This document shows, in pieces, positions 1-9,513 of a stretch of DNA of 64,000 nucleotides (position 1 is the stretch's first letter; every line of letters starts with the position of its first letter). Below the pieces are notes generated by a model. The model saw only the letters and a program-made list of their open reading frames with translations, searched no databases and was not told the DNA's origin. Position numbers and translations under genes: made by a program. Origin of the DNA: DATAXI01 sp963756185 (GTDB taxonomy: Bacteria; Verrucomicrobiota; Verrucomicrobiia; Chthoniobacterales; Chthoniobacteraceae); assembly GCA_963756185.1 (NCBI GenBank), contig CAVWMS010000002.1, forward strand, positions 868,001 to 932,000. The letters are read 5' to 3'.

Positions 1-1
1 T

Positions 2-349
2 ACTATTTCGGCGATTGTTTCGCAGCCGTTCAAATATGGCGCCGAGGCGCTTTCCAGCCCGCCCTTTGCGCGGGACATCTCCGCGCCGTTCCATTGCCTG
101 ATGCGCTTTTACAACCGGCGCTTCGCGCAAATCGCCCGGCACCGGCGCGAGACCGGGATGCTCGGCATGGCCAATCGCAACCGGCGCTGCCTCATCCCCG
201 GTTTCACATTGGGCCGCGGCGACCTTTGGCAGCTTGCCAAAGCCTTTGCGAAATTGGGCTGGCTCGAAGCCACCGAAGGCTGGCGCTCATGGGGCGCCCC
301 CGCCGAGCTGCCGATGCCCGCCCAGGAACCGGCAAAGAGTCAGGCGTAA
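2..349 (+). CDS. C-terminal part of an unrecognised protein (5' end outside window)
   Basis: The reading frame is open from the left edge and stops at TAA 347-349, leaving about 115 residues. An internal ATG at 101 could be taken as a start, but the frame continues upstream without a stop, so this is most likely the tail of a larger gene. It is rich in Arg, Ala and aromatic residues and contains the segment RFYNRRFAQIARHRRETGM. I see no signal peptide, membrane segment or motif I can name, and I cannot assign a function. Confidence 0.5.
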   Translation, partial: TISAIVSQPFKYGAEALSSPPFARDISAPFHCLMRFYNRRFAQIARHRRETGMLGMANRNRRCLIPGFTLGRGDLWQLAKAFAKLGWLEATEGWRSWGAPAELPMPAQEPAKSQA

Positions 350-404
350 CGGATATTCCAAAATCTGCGGAAATCGGCGATAATCTGCGGATAAATCATC
401 CGTT

Positions 405-1397
405 TCAGAAAGTCAGCACCACCTTGCCGAACGTTTCATTTCCCTCGAGCCGCTTGTGGGCGGCGACGACTTCCTCGGCCCTGTAGACCTTGTCGATGAT
501 TGGTTTCAGCACGCCGCATCGGACCAGCGGCAGCACCTGCTCGGCAAAACTGCGCACCGCCGCCGTCTTCTCGGCGGTCGAGCGGCCTCGAAGCATCGTG
601 CCGAATATCCGCAGCCGTTTGCGCAGCACGACGCCCAAATCGATTTCCGTCTCCGCCCCGGCGGTGACGCCGACGCAAATCATCCGGCCCAGTGGCGCCA
701 GCGCCTTCAGATTCGCGGCGAAATAAGGCGCCCCGACCAGATCGAGGATGACATTCACGCCATGGCCGCCGGTGGCGTCCAGAATCGCCTGCGCAAACGC
801 CTCGGGTTTGTCCTTCGGCACCGGGATTGCCTCGTCGAGCCCCAGCGCGCTCAATTTTTCCAGCTTCGAGGCCGTGCGCGACGTGCCGAAGACCAGGCAG
901 CCGGCGGCGTGGGCCAGTTGCACCGCCGCTGTGCCGACTCCCGAGGCGGCGGCGTGAATGAGGACCGATTCGCCGAGCCGGAGGTTCAATTGCGTAAAAA
1001 GCGCGTCGTGGGCCGTGATGAAAACCTCGGGCAGCGCGGCCGCTTCCGCCCAGTCGAGCGTCTCGGGCGCATCCGCCAGCAAACCCTCGGGCGCCAGCAC
1101 ATACTCCGCCTGCGCGCCTCCCCCAGTCAGGCCGATCACGCCCTGTCCCGGCTTCCAGGCAAAGACTGCCGGCCCCACCGCCTCGACTTCGCCCGCGAAC
1201 TCGAGGCCCGGGATGTCCGCCGGCGCCCCGGGCGGCGGCGGATATTGTCCGCGCCGCTGTAGAATATCGGCGCGATTGAGCCCGGCCGCGCGGACACGCA
1301 CGAGCACCTGGTCGCCGCCCGGCGGGGGCGGATCGGGGACCTGGCGGACCGCCAGAACGCCGGCGTCTCCGGGCTTTGTGATGATCACTGCGCGCAT
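405..1397 (-). CDS. NAD(P)H:quinone oxidoreductase, PIG3-like MDR family
   Basis: Zinc-independent medium-chain dehydrogenase/reductase of 330 residues, the usual length. The N-terminal GroES-like domain carries AAGLNRADILQRRGQYPPP and PGLEFAGEV, both characteristic of the PIG3/TP53I3-type quinone oxidoreductases. The Rossmann domain has the nucleotide-binding AAASGVGTAAVQLA segment, and a C-terminal ETFGKVVL ends the fold. The structural and catalytic zinc cysteines of alcohol dehydrogenases are absent, as expected. Likely reaction: one- or two-electron reduction of quinones with NADPH in the cytoplasm. The ATG lies at 1395-1397, and an AT-rich stretch with repeated attcgaa words lies just upstream. 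Confidence 0.9.
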   Translation of the reverse strand: MRAVIITKPGDAGVLAVRQVPDPPPPGGDQVLVRVRAAGLNRADILQRRGQYPPPPGAPADIPGLEFAGEVEAVGPAVFAWKPGQGVIGLTGGGAQAEYVLAPEGLLADAPETLDWAEAAALPEVFITAHDALFTQLNLRLGESVLIHAAASGVGTAAVQLAHAAGCLVFGTSRTASKLEKLSALGLDEAIPVPKDKPEAFAQAILDATGGHGVNVILDLVGAPYFAANLKALAPLGRMICVGVTAGAETEIDLGVVLRKRLRIFGTMLRGRSTAEKTAAVRSFAEQVLPLVRCGVLKPIIDKVYRAEEVVAAHKRLEGNETFGKVVLTF

Positions 1398-1484
1398 ATG
1401 AAAAAAATTCGAAATTCGAAAATCGGAATTCGAAGTAAGCGGAATTCAAATCCCTCACTAAATAAAGGTAACGTGGCCAGAATC

Positions 1485-2420
1485 TCAACCGCGCGCCGGT
1501 CTGTCCGCTTTTTTCCTCAATATTGCCAGACGAAGCTCACTCCCGAGTTCAGCCGTCGTATATTTCGCCAGGCTGTTGTTCGAGGCATTGTCCACGTAGT
1601 TCACGAACAGCGAGGCGAACACGTGCGGATTGAATTGATGGATGACGCTGAGGCCGACCACGTCGCGCGATTCGTCGCGTCCGAACACGTTGTAATCCGA
1701 AAACTGGTACTGGTAGTAGAGCTGCCCGTAAAAATCGCGCCGGAGTTGCTGGGTCACCGAAAGCGTGACGGTCTGCGATTGGCGCGTATCGACTCCCGGC
1801 GCCGAAAAATAATCGCCGAACTCATATCCCCAGAAAAACAGCGTCTTGCCGCGATTGATCGAGAGGGATTGGTTGATCCCGGCGACCGGCCCGATGGCCG
1901 ACGTAAGCCGGGTTCCGTTGGCATAAGTGAAATAATAATAAGGCGCCATCCCCGCATAGATACAGGGCCACGCCGGCTTGTAGGTGTACTCGAGGTCGGC
2001 ATTGCCGCTAAATCCCCAGAACCCCAGGGTCTGATGGCTGGCATAGGTAAAGTCCTCGGCGCGCGCGCCGAGATCGAGCGTGAAGTTGCGTGTCAGCGGC
2101 GCGGTGAAATCCTGCTCGAGCGCGGGCGCAATGAGAAAATCCCCCTTGTCGTGACTATGATAGAGCGGGGCATTCGAGATGTACTGCGCGTTGAGGTCAA
2201 ACTCGCCGTGGAAATAGGAGAGGATGCCTGCTTCCGACTCGGGCTCGATGTCGCCCAGGTCCGCCTGCTCGCCCTTGGGCAGCAGCGAACTCGAATTGGC
2301 CCCGTTGCCTCCGGAAGCCTGGATGGCCGCGTTGGTGGACGGCGGGTTGTTGTCCGCGAAGACTCGCGTACCCGCCACGGCCAGCGTCAGTGCAGATGCA
2401 ATTCCCGCCAGGCGCTTCAT
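1485..2420 (-). CDS. Secreted, probable outer-membrane beta-barrel protein
   Basis: 311 residues from ATG 2420; the frame is open further upstream, but this Met is followed by a clean signal peptide (MKRLAGIASALTLAVAGTRVFA). The mature protein starts with a Ser/Asn/Gly-rich linker and then has alternating aromatic/polar segments such as YYQYQFSDYNVFG and VFASLFVNYVDN, the pattern of amphipathic beta strands. It follows the FecR-domain gene on the same strand with about 100 bp between them, so the two may be co-transcribed. Family not recognised; the barrel assignment is an inference from strand-like periodicity. Confidence 0.6.
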   Translation of the reverse strand: MKRLAGIASALTLAVAGTRVFADNNPPSTNAAIQASGGNGANSSSLLPKGEQADLGDIEPESEAGILSYFHGEFDLNAQYISNAPLYHSHDKGDFLIAPALEQDFTAPLTRNFTLDLGARAEDFTYASHQTLGFWGFSGNADLEYTYKPAWPCIYAGMAPYYYFTYANGTRLTSAIGPVAGINQSLSINRGKTLFFWGYEFGDYFSAPGVDTRQSQTVTLSVTQQLRRDFYGQLYYQYQFSDYNVFGRDESRDVVGLSVIHQFNPHVFASLFVNYVDNASNNSLAKYTTAELGSELRLAILRKKADRPARG

Positions 2421-2518
2421 TTCACGGATACGGCGGATGCCCGCCGCCGATGGGCGGGCCTTTCGGTTTCGGCGCCCCGGGAGGGCCGGGTGGTTTGATG
2501 AAGGGTGAATGGAACCGC

Positions 2519-3187
2519 TCATTGACCTGGCCGGTGCCAAGGACGTTCGAAGATGTGCAGATCCGCCGTCTTGTAGATGGGATTGTTCTCGCCGCCGATC
2601 TCCGGCAGCTCGGGCAGCGGGCCGCCCCAGGCAATGAGATAGCCGGCCATCGCCTGCGATTGGTTGAACTTGAAGATGCGGATGTTCCCGTTGAGCAGGC
2701 CGATGGCCTCGCCCGCGTGGACCGTTCCCCATTTGGTTTTTATCTCCCCGCTCAGCACGGCGATCATGTTTTCGGAAACCTTGCCGACCGTGCCTGTGAT
2801 GGCCGCCGTAAGGCTCGGTGTCTTGATATTTCCGCCCCCGGAACCCGGCGGCACGTAAAAGAGCATCGCCCCTTTCTCGAGCGAAAGGGTGCGCGAGGCG
2901 GCGTCAAAGGAGAAAACGGTGTTCTGGCCGACCCGGACGATCGAGTGGTCCGGGAATTCCAATTCGGCCCGGGACTGGTCTCCGGTCAGAAGATAAGTTT
3001 CCGCCTCGATGACATCGTGGAGCGCCGCGGGCCGCTCGCTGCCGCCGGTATGCGAGCCGACGAGCACGTGGTTCTCGAGGCGCGTCACCGTGGCGGAATT
3101 GAACGGCTGCACCCCGTACGCCCATGGCAGCGCAAGGGTGTAAAGGGCGAAGCCGAGCGTGATGCGCTGGCAGAGCGAAAGCGGCAC
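2519..3187 (-). CDS. FecR-domain secreted protein
   Basis: 222 residues with an N-terminal hydrophobic signal (LGFALYTLALPWAYG). The middle part has the FecR pattern: LLTGDQSRAELEFPDHSIVRVGQNTVFSFD followed by LSLEKGAMLFYVPPG and an IKTPSLTAAITGT segment. Such stand-alone FecR proteins without a sigma-factor partner are frequent in Verrucomicrobiota and Planctomycetes and are often found near CHASE2-cyclase genes; here a CHASE2 cyclase is divergently placed about 0.9 kb away. Function is probably structural or sensory in the periplasm rather than siderophore signalling, since no TonB receptor or ECF sigma gene is adjacent. Confidence 0.75.
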   Translation of the reverse strand: MPLSLCQRITLGFALYTLALPWAYGVQPFNSATVTRLENHVLVGSHTGGSERPAALHDVIEAETYLLTGDQSRAELEFPDHSIVRVGQNTVFSFDAASRTLSLEKGAMLFYVPPGSGGGNIKTPSLTAAITGTVGKVSENMIAVLSGEIKTKWGTVHAGEAIGLLNGNIRIFKFNQSQAMAGYLIAWGGPLPELPEIGGENNPIYKTADLHIFERPWHRPGQ

Positions 3188-3297
3188 GGCGGCATCATTG
3201 CCGCCGCGTGCAGAGAGTCAAGCCCAACCCCCCGGCATGGGAATGAATTGGGCAAGCCTCTTCGGCGTCTGGGAAGTGCGTGCCCTTCGTTCGCTTG

Positions 3298-3534
3298 CTA
3301 AAGTTCGTCGCCCGGCAGTGGCGGGCGATTCGGGACCTTGGACAGGATTCTCTTCAAATCGGCGGCATTGCCCCGCTTGGCGCGCGACTCGATGTCTTCG
3401 CGGACCTTCCACGCGGAAACCTGCGCGGAGAGGGCCAGCGCGACAATCTGGTCCACCGTCACATTTTCCTTTTGCGCAGCTTCCTCGGCAAGCTTCGCGA
3501 GGTAATCGGGCACGTTGGCGCGGATCGTTGTCAT
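3298..3534 (-). CDS. Small antitoxin-like protein paired with PIN toxin
   Basis: 78 residues starting MTTIRANVPDYLAKLAEEAA, an N-terminal strand plus helix arrangement of ribbon-helix-helix antitoxins, with a charged C-terminal tail. Its ATG overlaps the stop of the upstream PIN gene in an ATGA junction (3531-3534), which shows translational coupling. The toxin-first order is less common than antitoxin-first but is known for PIN-family modules. It presumably binds the toxin and the operon promoter. Assignment rests mostly on context and length. Confidence 0.7.
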   Translation of the reverse strand: MTTIRANVPDYLAKLAEEAAQKENVTVDQIVALALSAQVSAWKVREDIESRAKRGNAADLKRILSKVPNRPPLPGDEL

Positions 3535-3953
3535 GGCTGATTTTTCAGGATGCTTAGGAATTCATTTGGGGCGAGGACGGCGATTCCAAGCTCCCGGGCG
3601 GGATCGAGGTGCCTCACGTTGTGGGTCACAATGTAATCGACCTGCGCCTCGGATGCCAGATGAACCTGCGCCTCGTCGTCCGGATCGCTCAAGACTGGAA
3701 TCCAGGCCGTCCGCAAATCTCGTCTCTCAGCCAGGGCGCACAAGTCGTCGAGAATGCCTCCAATTTCGCTCATGGTCATTCCAAGCGTCGTGGCCTTGCG
3801 CCTCAATACCTCTTCGTATTCGGTGCACAGCGTATTGCTCAGGACCAGTTTCCATCGACCGTCGGAGAGCTGCTGCAACAATTCGTAGGAGGCGCCCGCC
3901 GTCGAATACAGCCCGGAATAGATGACATTCGTATCGAGGACGGCTCTCAGCAT
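3531..3953 (-). CDS. PIN-domain toxin (putative endoribonuclease)
   Basis: 140 residues. The first acidic residue lies in the N-terminal LDTNVIYSGL, a conserved Glu in CTEYEEVLRR, and further acidic residues in VLSDPDDEAQVHLASEAQ with THNVRHLDP near the end: the layout of COG1569-type PIN proteins annotated as toxin components. PIN proteins of toxin-antitoxin modules are Mg-dependent RNases. The gene is followed by and overlaps its likely antitoxin. All the expected acidic positions are present, so it looks intact. Confidence 0.85.
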   Translation of the reverse strand: MLRAVLDTNVIYSGLYSTAGASYELLQQLSDGRWKLVLSNTLCTEYEEVLRRKATTLGMTMSEIGGILDDLCALAERRDLRTAWIPVLSDPDDEAQVHLASEAQVDYIVTHNVRHLDPARELGIAVLAPNEFLSILKNQP

Positions 3954-4067
3954 GACAGCCGTGATTTACCCGTTCCGGATCAAACCGTCGAGTCCAGCCA
4001 ACGTGGAGGGTTTCGTTGCCGGCAAAAACGAGTGGGCCGCCGCCCGGCGGCATGGTAAAGGGAGTGC

Positions 4068-6171
4068 GTGTCACGCTGGCAGGAGCCCCATTTGCGCGGA
4101 GCCGCGATTCTGTGCGCCTTGTGCACCGCGGTGGTGCTGGTCTTGCACGCGAACGAGATGAAGCCGCAGTTCAGCTTTTTCCAGATCGCCGAGGGACAGG
4201 CGAGGGACCTGGTGACAACGGCATTCGCCCATTTGGTCCCAGCCGATCCGCAACTGACTTACCTCGCCATCGACAACTCCACCATGAACGTGGGCGACTC
4301 CGTCTTCCCCGACGACCTCGCCGCCTCGCCCGCGCTGCAAAAGATGGCTGCCGGATGGCCATGGCCTCACGACGTTTATGCGATGATCATCGACCGCCTG
4401 ATGCAGGCCGGCGCCAGGAGCGTGGCCTTTGACATCCTCCTGCCCTACTCGAATCCCGGCAACCCGGCCCTCGAGGCCGCGCTGGACAAGTACCGCGGCC
4501 AGGTCGTCATCGGCAGCAATTTCGCCGATGAAGAGACGCCGGGCTCGCCCCGGGCCTTTACCCTGCCTTCGCCCGAACTGATCCCGGACGGTAAAACGGA
4601 TGACCGCGTCGGCTATGTCAATTTCTGGCCCGACCTCGACGGCGTGATCCGGACGGTGAAATACCGCATGAGTCAGGCCGAGGCTTTCCAGACGGCGGAC
4701 AACGGCGACCTCTTTTATTCCTTTGCAGCGCGCGTCGTGCAGAAGGCCAATCCGGACGGGGTGATTCCCGCCGGGGCTCGCGGGATTCGATTCGCCCCGG
4801 AAGGCCCGGACGGCTTTCATCCCATCCCACTTTACATGATCTTCGTGCCGAAAGCCTGGAAGGAAAATTTCCAGAACGGCGCGGTGTTCAAGGACAAGAT
4901 TATCGTCATCGGTCCGTATGGCAATTCGCTCAAGGATCAGTTGCCCACGCCGTATGGGCTCATGGACGGGCCGGAGCTTCATCTCAACGCGATCAACGAC
5001 CTCCTGCACGATTACTTCGTCTCAATGCCGTCCGAAGAGGAAATCGACCTGTTCATTATCGCCATGGGTTTCCTGGCGTTCGGCCTCGCCGCCACATTGC
5101 ATCGGCCCCTCACGCTCGGGGCGGCGTTTGTCGGATTGAGCGTTGCCTATGTGGCCTTTGTCGTGATCGGGTTCGACCATTTTCACCGCGTCATCCCATT
5201 GCTCGCGCCGTTGCTGACGTTCGACAGCGGCAGCGTGCTGGCCCTCTATTGGAAATGGCTGATCGAGCGGCGTGAGCGTGCGCGGATGCGCCGCATGTTC
5301 GAGCGGTTCGTGTCGAAGAACGTTGTGAAGGAGGTGGTCGAGAATCGCGCGAGTTATCTTCATCAGCTCGGCGGCGTGCGCAAGTCGGTGGCGATCCTGA
5401 TGACGGACCTTCGCGGCTTCACGACCTTGACCGAGGAAGCCGATTCCACCCAGCTCGTGGCGCAGCTCAACGAATACTTCACCGCCATGGTCGATGGCGT
5501 TTTCGAAACCAATGGGACGCTCGATAAGTTTGTCGGCGACGCCATTCTCGCGGTATGGGGCAACATTCACAGCAAGGGGCCGGATTCCGACGCCACCCTC
5601 GCGGTCAGGACGGGGCTGCGCATGCTCGAAAGCCTGGATAAATTGAACAGGGAATGGCCGCAGCGCGGCTGGCCGGTGTTGAAAATGGGGATCGGCATCA
5701 ATTTCGGCGAAGTGATTTTCGGCGCCATTGGCTCCGAGCAAAAGTCTGAGCCGACGGTAATTGGAGACGCGGTCAATTCCGCTTCGCGCATCGAGGGACT
5801 TACCAAGGAATATGGGGTCGATCTGTTGATCGGCGAATCGGCGGCGGAATTGGTGCGCGACAGTTTTCACTTACAACTGGTCGATTTTGTCCGGATGAAG
5901 GGCAAGACGCGCGCGATGAAGGTCTATTCCGTCCTCGGCCCGAAGACGCAGCCGCTCGACGCCACGAACGTCCGCTTACCTCGAGAAATACATGGTGGCG
6001 CTTGCGGGCTACGGGCGGGGCGAATTCGCGGAGGCGTGCAGCCTTTTCCGCGAGGTGCTCGAGATCAAGCCGGCCGACCCCCTGGCGAATGTCTATATGG
6101 AGCGCTGCCACGAGCTGGCGGAGCAAACGCCGCAATCCTGGGACGGGGTATTCGTAATGAAATCGAAGTAA
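4068..6171 (+). CDS. CHASE2-domain class III adenylate/guanylate cyclase (frameshifted near C-terminus)
   Basis: A GTG start at 4068 is preceded by a GGAG-type ribosome site at 4061. Residues about 10-30 form a membrane helix; a periplasmic CHASE2 sensor follows (LTYLAIDNSTMN, RSVAFDILLPYS, DGVIRTV), then three hydrophobic helices at about 325-395 and the cyclase domain. Catalytic features are present: the metal-binding Asp in MTDLRGFT, KFVGDAI and VIGDAVNSASR. In the long frame the last 80 residues are Arg/Gly-rich nonsense up to 6227, but from 5974 the +1 frame reads AYLEKYMVALAGYGRG and on through a TPR-like tail to TAA 6169-6171. One base is therefore gained or lost at about 5961-5975. 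The cyclase core is unaffected. Confidence 0.88.
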
Positions 6172-6175
6172 GTGC

Positions 6176-9100
6176 TTACTGCGGCGACAAGGTCAACGCC
6201 CCTGCTGAATCCCCATCGATGAAATAGCCGCCGCCCGTTTGCGCGCCGGGCAGCCACGCGCCCAGAATCTCCACCTTCTTGCCGGTCGTGGGATCGGTGA
6301 ACGATCCGGCCACTCCTCCCGATGGCTTGATGGTGAGTGAAAGGTTGTCGGAGTTACCCGATATCCATTGGATTGTTCCGTTCGATTGCACCTGGCCTGA
6401 CGCGTCGATCGGCGACTGGAGTCCGCCCCCGGACAACCCGACTGAGATATTCGGTGTGGTATCGCCCTGGACCTGGTTCGAACCGGGCGCGAGCAAGGAT
6501 CCCGTTACGCTTCCCGCCCCGGCGAAGCCCTGCGGATAGAGCGCGCCGCTCGAACTGGGACGGAACCAGGCATAAGTGCCGGTGCATTGCACATTGCCGC
6601 CTGAAGCGAAATCCATCGTTCCGAACACGCTTCCCGCCGACGTTGAGGTCGTATAGATGCCCGCATAATAGGGGAGGCTGCCGTCGGCGTTGAGATACGC
6701 GCCCATCGAGACCGGCGTACCGTCGGCCAACCGGCCCGTCGCCGACACGCTCCCGGTCGGGCTGATGCTGACCGTCAGGTAGCCGCTGCCGGGAACCGCG
6801 CCATTGCCGGAGAGAAGCGCCGTGTACTTGCCAGCCAGTTGTGTCTTGTTGGAAGCGCTGAATGCGACGCGGTTCGCGGTAATATTCGACAAAGTCACGC
6901 CATCGCCAATCGTGCCGGTGATCTGCGTTGCGGGAACGAGGTGCAATGTGACGTTCAAATTGGACGTATCCTTCCGCGTAATCACCTTTTGATAATTCGC
7001 ATTGCTGTCGAAAGCGCCGCTCAACGAATAAGTCTTGCCCGCCGCAATAAGCTTTCCGCTGAACGCCCCGGACTTCGTCACCGTGACTTTCAGGTAACCG
7101 CTGGTCTCATTGGTCAGATCCTCCTCCGCCAGGGAAAGGCCGGCGTAAGTGCCGGCGCTCGATGCGAACCAGTTGGCAATGGTAACCGTACGCGTGATCG
7201 TGCCGCCCTGGCCGTCGCTGAGAGTATAGGAAAACTCGCTGCTTCCATGGAAATTACCCGCGGGAGTGAATGTCAGCGAGCCGTCGTTGTTGATGGTAAC
7301 CGTGCCATTGTCAGGCTGTGTTACGCTAAGCACGCCGAGCGTGCCGCTCGAGTCGCTCGCGTTGGCCAGCACGTCGATGCCATCCTCGCCCTTGTTGCTG
7401 GTGACATAGAGCTGCGTATCCTGCGCGGCGATTGAATTGGGAGTAAAATTGGCAACCAGGCTGCGGCTGCCTTTTACCACGGAGGTATAAGTGGCATCGG
7501 TGCTGACCAATGTCCCGCTTTCAAGCCAGCCGCCAAAGTAATATCCCGCGCCGGGCGTCGCGGTAAGTGTGACGGCGGTATCCGGCGCATAACTTCCCAG
7601 GTCGCCCGGCTCCGGATCGGCGGATACCTGGCCGTTCGCGGAATTATCCGGGACGGCGGTAAGCGAGTACTTGGGAGCGTAACTTATCTGCACACTCGAA
7701 GTCTGGCTGCCGGTGATCGCCACCGTCTGGTTCGCGGGCGTCGCCCAATCGGTCGCCGCGTGGAAGGAGAGTGTTCCAGTGCCGGCGGGAACACCCGGGA
7801 CGGTGGCGCCGCCGGCCTGCCAGCTTCCGCCATTGACGCGCCATTGCGCGCCGGCGGAGACCGCGCCGGAATTGATTTGCACCGTCACGGCGCCGGTAAT
7901 GGGCTGCGAGGTAAAGTCGATGCCGGTCTTGTCTCCCATGCCGCCGCCGGATGAGGAGTGGCCCGTGGAGACCGACTGGCTTGCGGGCGTAAACGTCCAG
8001 GCTCCGCCCCCCGGGGTGATGGTGTATTTCGTATTCGAGGCAAGGCCATTGACCGCGTAGATGCCCACGGAATTGCTCGTGGCGGTGAGTACCGCCGTGC
8101 CGGACGCGAGCGTCACCCGCCCGCCGGCAACCGGTTTGCCCGATTCGTCCGTGATGCGCCCGCTGATGATCTCACCCGTGATCGAGGGATTGACGTTGAA
8201 CAGCGCGGAGTTGACGGTGTTGAAATCATAACCACCGGCGTCGACTTCCGGCAGGTTGTACCATGCGTTGCAGGCGCCGCTCCAACCCATGTTCAGGTGA
8301 ATGTAAAGCGTGCTTGAGTTGTAGCCGTAACCGTCCGCCACCACGGCATGGCCGAAACCGCCCCCGGTGATGCCCAGGCCGACCGGCAGCTTCGCGTCGA
8401 GGTTCGCCTCGATGGCGGTCTCGAGCGTCGAAAGGTCACCGGTGGAAAAGTCCGCGCTGGCATAATGAAAGACGTGGGTCAGCACCGACGCCTGGATGGT
8501 CGCGCCCGAGCCGTCCGGCTCGTAATCCATGTTGCTCGCCACCCCGGCATCGGAAAGCAGATCGCCGATTGCCTGCTGCTGGGCCGCGGGCATATTGGCG
8601 GATGCAACCAGCGGCATGTCCGCCCAATTGTAGGGTCCGCCGTCGCCGTCGCCGCCGCGCAGGGAGCGCTGCGTCTGGGAACCCTTCACGGTGACCTGGT
8701 AACTGGCCGTACCGACGCCGGTCTGGGGCCATTGATGATAGCGTATGATCTGACTGAGCATCGTGGCTACACAGCCGCTGTCGTAGTTGTTGGGATTCCC
8801 GGCGCTGTAGGGCGGGGTAAAATAGTTATACGCCGACTGGCCATAGGGTGTCGTGGTCTGGTTCCATTCACTCTTGATGAGCGGCGCGACGCGCACGTCG
8901 TTGACGCTCGATACCGCCGGCCCGCCGTCGCCTGCGGTGAGAGTCTGCGCCGTCAGCACGTTCGACCCGCCGCCGGCTGCGCGCAACATTTTCCATTTGG
9001 GATTTGGACCGGCGTGCGCGGCTTGCGAACGGGAGACCCGGGCGGGCACATCGCCTTCCAGCATGTCGAAAAGGGGATTGCCTTTGACGGGCTGGAAATT

Positions 9101-9421
9101 GTCGGTGTTTGAAAATGCGATGATGGGCTCGACGCCGTCATCCGCCGCCACGATGACAAAGCCCTTGGGCGCGAGGTCCACCGAGTAGAATTGCGGCTGG
9201 CCGGTCGAGTCGTTTACCGCGCGGACGGAGCCCGCCAATTGGCCGTGCTGCTGGTCCATCGCCTTCGGGGAGAGGGCGAGCCAGGCGGAGGCGGCGTTGA
9301 GGGCGTCCTGCCGGGAGACCGGGGCGGCGGCAAGGCGGGCCGTGGCAAGGCAAAGGAAAAGGAGCGCCGGCAGCAACGCCGGGGCGCCCAAAAACCAGCG
9401 GGTTTTGCGGCGGCAGGACAT
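6176..9421 (-). CDS. Secreted C10-family (streptopain-like) cysteine peptidase with repeat modules
   Basis: 1081 residues. Signal peptide at 10-33, then a Spi-like propeptide (about 34-110). The peptidase C10 domain has the catalytic Cys at about 217 in YDSGCVATMLSQIIRYHQWP and the catalytic His at about 358 in GFGHAVVADGY. After the catalytic domain come a carboxypeptidase-regulatory-like fold (SGRITDESGKPVAGGRVTL), an InlB B-repeat-like segment (LTATPGAGYYFGGWL), a cadherin-like/Big_9-type domain (GTVTINNDGSLTFTPAGNF) and C-terminal beta-rich segments. It should be exported and digest extracellular protein. It converges with the cyclase gene with only a few bases between the two. Confidence 0.85.
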   Translation of the reverse strand: MSCRRKTRWFLGAPALLPALLFLCLATARLAAAPVSRQDALNAASAWLALSPKAMDQQHGQLAGSVRAVNDSTGQPQFYSVDLAPKGFVIVAADDGVEPIIAFSNTDNFQPVKGNPLFDMLEGDVPARVSRSQAAHAGPNPKWKMLRAAGGGSNVLTAQTLTAGDGGPAVSSVNDVRVAPLIKSEWNQTTTPYGQSAYNYFTPPYSAGNPNNYDSGCVATMLSQIIRYHQWPQTGVGTASYQVTVKGSQTQRSLRGGDGDGGPYNWADMPLVASANMPAAQQQAIGDLLSDAGVASNMDYEPDGSGATIQASVLTHVFHYASADFSTGDLSTLETAIEANLDAKLPVGLGITGGGFGHAVVADGYGYNSSTLYIHLNMGWSGACNAWYNLPEVDAGGYDFNTVNSALFNVNPSITGEIISGRITDESGKPVAGGRVTLASGTAVLTATSNSVGIYAVNGLASNTKYTITPGGGAWTFTPASQSVSTGHSSSGGGMGDKTGIDFTSQPITGAVTVQINSGAVSAGAQWRVNGGSWQAGGATVPGVPAGTGTLSFHAATDWATPANQTVAITGSQTSSVQISYAPKYSLTAVPDNSANGQVSADPEPGDLGSYAPDTAVTLTATPGAGYYFGGWLESGTLVSTDATYTSVVKGSRSLVANFTPNSIAAQDTQLYVTSNKGEDGIDVLANASDSSGTLGVLSVTQPDNGTVTINNDGSLTFTPAGNFHGSSEFSYTLSDGQGGTITRTVTIANWFASSAGTYAGLSLAEEDLTNETSGYLKVTVTKSGAFSGKLIAAGKTYSLSGAFDSNANYQKVITRKDTSNLNVTLHLVPATQITGTIGDGVTLSNITANRVAFSASNKTQLAGKYTALLSGNGAVPGSGYLTVSISPTGSVSATGRLADGTPVSMGAYLNADGSLPYYAGIYTTSTSAGSVFGTMDFASGGNVQCTGTYAWFRPSSSGALYPQGFAGAGSVTGSLLAPGSNQVQGDTTPNISVGLSGGGLQSPIDASGQVQSNGTIQWISGNSDNLSLTIKPSGGVAGSFTDPTTGKKVEILGAWLPGAQTGGGYFIDGDSAGALTLSPQ

Positions 9422-9513
9422 ACGGAGCGGCGCGCGTTCGCGCCACGTATGTCTTGGGAGCAGCGGATATGCCGGTAGCGGCGCGGCCAGTAGCTACGCT
9501 TCTATGCGTAGAG

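Noticed and set aside
1401..1450. attcgaa-rich stretch as an operator
   Set aside because: Loose AT-rich words without symmetry; similar words occur by other intergenic regions in this window.
5022..5870. Long minus-strand frame opposite the cyclase
   Set aside because: Antisense shadow typical of high-GC coding DNA; the plus strand has the catalytic motifs.
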